In this document: positions 60,781-64,000 of the stretch, piece after piece
Position numbering within the stretch: position 1 is the first letter of the stretch
Layout of the letters: each line of letters starts with the position of its first letter
Assembly (NCBI RefSeq): GCF_020329435.1
Contig: NZ_JAGKJK010000012.1
Span: 1 to 64,000 of the forward strand
DNA: 64,000 nucleotides
Reading direction: 5' to 3'
Origin: Bradyrhizobium hereditatis
GTDB lineage: Bacteria; Pseudomonadota; Alphaproteobacteria; Rhizobiales; Xanthobacteraceae
The notes under the pieces: model-generated
What the model was told of the DNA's origin: nothing
Seen by the model: the letters and a program-made list of their open reading frames with translations, nothing else
The model's database searches: none
Program-made: the position numbers and the translations under genes

Positions 60781-62160
60781 ATGAGATCGGTGCTTTCGGC
60801 AACATTGATGATGACATCCTTGGGCTTGCCCGTCTCCGCATCATCGGCATGGGCGCAGATGACGCCGCCTTCCAGGGCCGGGACCAAGGCAAACCCGGTG
60901 GCGACGGTGCCGATCCGGCCCGCGATGCAGAAGCCGGAAGACACAGCCAAGGCCCTCGGGCAGGCCGAACGGATGGCGCTGCAGTCGGACCTCGCCTGGG
61001 TCGGGCAGTATAACGGCGCCATCACCGGCGACGTCAGCGAGCGCATGATCACCGCGACCAAGGAATTCCAGAAATCGCGCGGGGCTAAGCCGACCGGCGT
61101 CCTCAATCCGCAGGAGCGCGGTGCCCTGGCCGAGACCGCCAAGAAGAAGCAGGACAGCGTCGGTTGGAAGATCGTCACGGATCCCGGCACCGGCGTGCGG
61201 CTCGGCATTCCCGCCAAACTGGTGCCGCAGCAGGCCAGCGACGCCAATGGCACCAAATGGATCTCGCCGAACGGCACGATCCAGATTCAACTGGCGCGGC
61301 GCAAGGAAGCCGGCCCCACCACGGCAAAGCTCGCTGAACGCGAGAAAAAGGAGCCGGGGCGCAATGTGGACTACACGGTGGTCAAACCCGACTTCTTCGT
61401 GCTGTCCGGCCTGCAGGGCCTGAAGAAATTCTATATCCGCGGCACGTTCAAGGGCGACGAGGTCCGCATCCTCACGATCATGTACGACCAGGCGATTGAG
61501 AACACGGTGGAACCGGTTGTGATCGCGATGTCGAGCGCGTTCAGCGCCTTCCCGGCGGCCGTGCAAGCGGCGGGGCCGCCGCCACGCAAGAAGGTTGAAT
61601 ACGGCACCGGCGTCGTCGTCAGCGACGACGGTGCGATCATTGCCGACCGCCAGATCACCGACGGCTGCCTCACGATCGCGATTGCAGGCTTTGGCAATGC
61701 CGACCGCATCGCGGAAGACAAGGCGCACGATCTGGCGCTGCTGCGCATCTACGGCGCGCGCGGACTGAAAGCGCTCAATATCGCCGGCGCCGCCACGAAG
61801 ACGGCGCTCGACCTTACCGGCATTGCCGATCCGCAAAACCAGGGCGGTGGCTCAGCCGTGACGATCGCCAAAGCCTCGGTGACCCAGCTTGGCGGGAGCA
61901 GTGACATCGCGCTGACGCCGGCGCCTGCGATCGGCTTTTCCGGCGCGGCCACACAGGATGGCGATGGAAAGTTCGCCGGGATTGCACTGTTGAAGCCGGT
62001 TCAAGTCGCAGGCCCCGCGAACGACGCTCCCGCAGCGCAGGCGGTGCTGGTGACAGCTGAAACATTGCGCGGCTTTCTCAAGGCCAATGGCGTCAATGCG
62101 ACCGGCGGATCGACGGATGCAAAGGCGTCAGTGGTTCGCGTGATTTGCGTGAGGAAGTAA
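60781..62160 (+). CDS. Secreted peptidoglycan-binding, trypsin-like (probably inactive) protein
   Basis: 459 residues from the ATG at 60781, which starts a signal peptide (VLSATLMMTSLGLPVSASSAWAQ). A peptidoglycan-binding-like segment (LAWVGQYNGAITGDVSERMITATKEFQKSRG, about 72-102) precedes a trypsin-like domain starting GTGVVVSDDGAIIADRQITDGC. The usual TNHHVVxGC reads ADRQITDGC, so the catalytic His is Gln. The Asp (KAHDLALLRI) and the Ser loop (GFSGAAT) remain recognisable. It is most likely a non-catalytic envelope protein. Confidence 0.8.
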   Translation: MRSVLSATLMMTSLGLPVSASSAWAQMTPPSRAGTKANPVATVPIRPAMQKPEDTAKALGQAERMALQSDLAWVGQYNGAITGDVSERMITATKEFQKSRGAKPTGVLNPQERGALAETAKKKQDSVGWKIVTDPGTGVRLGIPAKLVPQQASDANGTKWISPNGTIQIQLARRKEAGPTTAKLAEREKKEPGRNVDYTVVKPDFFVLSGLQGLKKFYIRGTFKGDEVRILTIMYDQAIENTVEPVVIAMSSAFSAFPAAVQAAGPPPRKKVEYGTGVVVSDDGAIIADRQITDGCLTIAIAGFGNADRIAEDKAHDLALLRIYGARGLKALNIAGAATKTALDLTGIADPQNQGGGSAVTIAKASVTQLGGSSDIALTPAPAIGFSGAATQDGDGKFAGIALLKPVQVAGPANDAPAAQAVLVTAETLRGFLKANGVNATGGSTDAKASVVRVICVRK

Positions 62161-62169
62161 GTCGATCGT

Positions 62170-62285
62170 TTCACGGACGCTGTGCAGCGTGTAACGCTGC
62201 ACTGCAGAGCCGGGACCTAGCCAGCGATAGGCCCCGGCTCTGCAGCGCATCACTTCGTGCTGCGCTGCGTCCGGGGCACGCGCAC
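62170..62285. repeat. Dispersed repeat between protease-like gene and chemoreceptor
   Basis: GTGCAGCGTGTAACGCTGCAC and GAGCCGGGACCTA...TAGGCCCCGGCTC palindromes, then a TGCGTCCGGGGCACGCGC end, fill the spacer between convergent genes. This is a familiar Bradyrhizobium intergenic repeat type. Confidence 0.65.
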
Positions 62286-62297
62286 ACCGTCAGTGAA

Positions 62298-64000
62298 TCA
62301 AGCCGCCTTGATGTTGTTGAGGAAGGCTTCGACCTCGCCGCGCATCGTCTCCGACTGCTTCGACAATTCGCTCGACGCCTGCAGCACCTGATGGGCGGCA
62401 GCGCCTGTGTCGCCCGCGGCCTGCTGAACACCGACCACATTCGCCGAGATTTCGCTGGTGCCGGCCGCCGCCTGCTGCACGTTGCGGGCAATCTCCTGCG
62501 TGGCCGAGCCCTGCTCCTCGACAGCACTGGCGATGGCCGACGCGATCTCGCTCATTTCATTGATCGTGGAGGTGATCCCGCGGATCGCGGTTACGGCCTC
62601 GCTCGATGAATTCTGGATCGCAGATATTTGCGCGCCGATCTGCTCCGTTGCCTTGGCGGTCTGCTCCGCGAGGCTCTTGACCTCGGATGCCACCACCGCA
62701 AAGCCGCGGCCCGCCTCGCCGGCGCGCGCCGCCTCGATCGTGGCGTTGAGCGCGAGCAGGTTGGTCTGCGAAGCAATGTCATTGATGAGCTTGACGACAT
62801 CGCCAATGCTGGCCGCGCCATCATACAGACCCTGCACCGTGACATTGGTGCGGTCGGCCTCCTCCACGGCCTTCTGCGCGATCGCAGCGGATTGCGCTAC
62901 CTGCCGGCCGATCTCGGTGACCGAACTCGCCAACTCCTCCGAGGCCGCCGCAACGGTTTGCACGTTGGTGGAAGCCTCTTCGGTCGCGGCCGCGACCGCG
63001 GTCGCCTGGTTCGAGGTTTCCTCCGCCGTCGCCGTCATCGACGAAGCGGTTGCCTGCAGCTCAGTCGAGGCCGACGCCACCGACCGCAGCACGTTTGATA
63101 TGCTGGCATCGAATGCCCGGGTCAGCTCGTTGACCCGCGTCGCCCGCGCCATGCGCGCCTGGATCGCCTCGGCCTCCTTGTCGGCGAGCTCCTTGGCCTT
63201 GATCATGTTCTCCTTGAAGATCAGCACTGCCCTCGCCATGAGGCCGATCTCGTCCCTCTTGTCGGTCGCAGGGATAGCGATCGAGTGATCGCCGCCGGCG
63301 AGCTTGCCCATGGCGCCAACCATTCTGAGGATCGGCGGCACAATCGAGCGGTTGGTGAGATAGACCACCGTCACCGCGACGCCGATGCCGACACCAAGCA
63401 GCACCCAGAGCAGCGTCGCCAGAAAATTAGTCTCGGCGAGGACGGCATCACCGTCCCGTTTCAGATTGTTCTGCTGCCGCGTGACCATTCCGCCCGCGCG
63501 CATGCCGGTGGCGTCCTTGGCGCCGGCAAAGATGTCAAGCAGCTTGTTGGCGCGCGGCGCGGCCTCGTTGGTCAGGAACCACTGCGCCATGTTCCAGCGG
63601 TCGGAAGCGCGGATTTCGAACATCTTCTGCGGCAGCGGCGCAAATTTGGCGCGCGCCGCAACAAGCGCGTCGAACGCCTTCTGCTGGACGGCCGTCATCT
63701 CGGCGCGCCGTTTCGCGAGCGCCTCGAACTTCCTCTGATTGAGCGCCCAGAGCTGCTCGAATTCGGTCTTGAAGGCGGCATCCGCGGTCAGGAGATAGGC
63801 GCGAATCGCACCGATCGCCGAGGCCATGCTGCCGCGCAGATCGGCAAAGTCGATCAGCAGGCTCTTGCGCGCATCCGTCGAGGCAATGCCGCTCTCCTCG
63901 TCGATGATCGAGGTGGCGTTTTGCAGCATGAGCCTGGCCAGCGGCGCAGCTTCGGTGGCAAGCAGCTTCGCCGCCGGCTGTTCGTCCAGGGTGTGGGCGA
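62298..64000 (-). CDS. Methyl-accepting chemotaxis protein (5' end outside window)
   Basis: The frame is open from 64000 to the stop at 62298, giving at least 566 residues. A helical periplasmic sensor region is followed by a membrane helix (FLATLLWVLLGVGIGVAVTVVYL), a HAMP domain (RSIVPPILRMVGAMGKLAGGDHS..., with the P and downstream DEIG motif) and a methyl-accepting signalling domain. Its hairpin tip reads VVKLINDIASQTNLLALNATIEAARAGEAGRGFAVVA, the kinase-contact signature (given here for identification only as NLLALNATIEAARAGEAG). The start codon and first membrane helix lie beyond the window. No CheW/CheR pentapeptide is seen at the C-terminus (LNNIKAA). Confidence 0.93.
   Translation of the reverse strand, partial: AHTLDEQPAAKLLATEAAPLARLMLQNATSIIDEESGIASTDARKSLLIDFADLRGSMASAIGAIRAYLLTADAAFKTEFEQLWALNQRKFEALAKRRAEMTAVQQKAFDALVAARAKFAPLPQKMFEIRASDRWNMAQWFLTNEAAPRANKLLDIFAGAKDATGMRAGGMVTRQQNNLKRDGDAVLAETNFLATLLWVLLGVGIGVAVTVVYLTNRSIVPPILRMVGAMGKLAGGDHSIAIPATDKRDEIGLMARAVLIFKENMIKAKELADKEAEAIQARMARATRVNELTRAFDASISNVLRSVASASTELQATASSMTATAEETSNQATAVAAATEEASTNVQTVAAASEELASSVTEIGRQVAQSAAIAQKAVEEADRTNVTVQGLYDGAASIGDVVKLINDIASQTNLLALNATIEAARAGEAGRGFAVVASEVKSLAEQTAKATEQIGAQISAIQNSSSEAVTAIRGITSTINEMSEIASAIASAVEEQGSATQEIARNVQQAAAGTSEISANVVGVQQAAGDTGAAAHQVLQASSELSKQSETMRGEVEAFLNNIKAA

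Noticed and set aside
1..64000. CRISPR array, rRNA or tRNA genes
   Set aside because: I looked for regularly spaced repeats, tRNA T-arm (GTTCAAATC-type) segments and rRNA landmarks in the intergenic spaces and found none. Repeats present are palindromic dispersed elements without regular spacing. A tRNAscan/Infernal run would settle it.

Overview
The window is high-GC, gene-dense alphaproteobacterial chromosome, almost certainly Bradyrhizobium or a close relative. Three things point there. The Irr protein has the heme-binding GCPWHD motif at Cys29 and the HHH motif at 117-119, as in Bradyrhizobium Irr. The housekeeping gene order (murJ-trpS; tsaB-rimI-fur; miaB-phoH-ybeY-corC-lnt; rimP-nusA-ylxR-infB-rbfA-truB-rpsO-pnp; irr divergent from fabA-fabB-fabI) is rhizobial. 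The intergenic spaces carry several families of palindromic dispersed repeats.

Layout. 1-6080: the end of an IS481-like transposase, an enoyl-CoA hydratase, a succinate-semialdehyde dehydrogenase, a class C beta-lactamase-like hydrolase, and a decayed patch with repeats and a frameshifted MazE-type antitoxin. 6084-13917: adenosine kinase, murJ, trpS, a universal stress protein, an Nfu scaffold, tsaB-rimI, fur/mur and a HAD phosphatase. 14041-14393: a twice-deleted glycosyltransferase pseudogene. 14486-22908: the translationally coupled run miaB, phoH, ybeY, corC, lnt, then an XRE regulator, an M20 peptidase and trmB.

23220-33297 is the accessory region of most interest and consists almost only of exported redox proteins: a two-subunit IorAB-type molybdenum hydroxylase, two paralogous PQQ-dependent alcohol dehydrogenases each preceded by its own Tat-exported Rieske protein, a c-type cytochrome between them, and small secreted Pro/Thr-rich proteins. 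The Rieske + PQQ-dehydrogenase module, with its terminator and a neighbouring small gene, is present twice in the same orientation; the small gene of copy 2 is decayed. Both dehydrogenases have the extra aspartate (DWD) that marks lanthanide-dependent enzymes but lack the vicinal cysteines of methanol dehydrogenases. A periplasmic alcohol -> aldehyde -> acid chain feeding electrons to Rieske and cytochrome carriers is a reasonable inference; the substrate is unknown.

33568-45356: a DUF2336 protein and the full transcription/translation operon from rimP to pnp, with a T-tailed hairpin before rimP and a long stem-loop in the pnp leader. 45702-49717: oxidative defence (Tat-exported superoxide dismutase, katG divergent from oxyR). 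49722-51778: a GNAT acetyltransferase, an unrecognised secreted protein and a GST. 51964-55754: fabA-fabB-(small gene)-fabI divergent from irr, with a palindrome at the irr promoter. 55901-64000: an SH3 protein, a hydroxyacid dehydrogenase, a LysR regulator divergent from a frameshifted aldo/keto reductase, a MoeB/ThiF-type enzyme, a secreted protease-like protein that has lost its catalytic histidine, and a chemoreceptor cut by the window edge. No rRNA, tRNA or CRISPR array was recognised.
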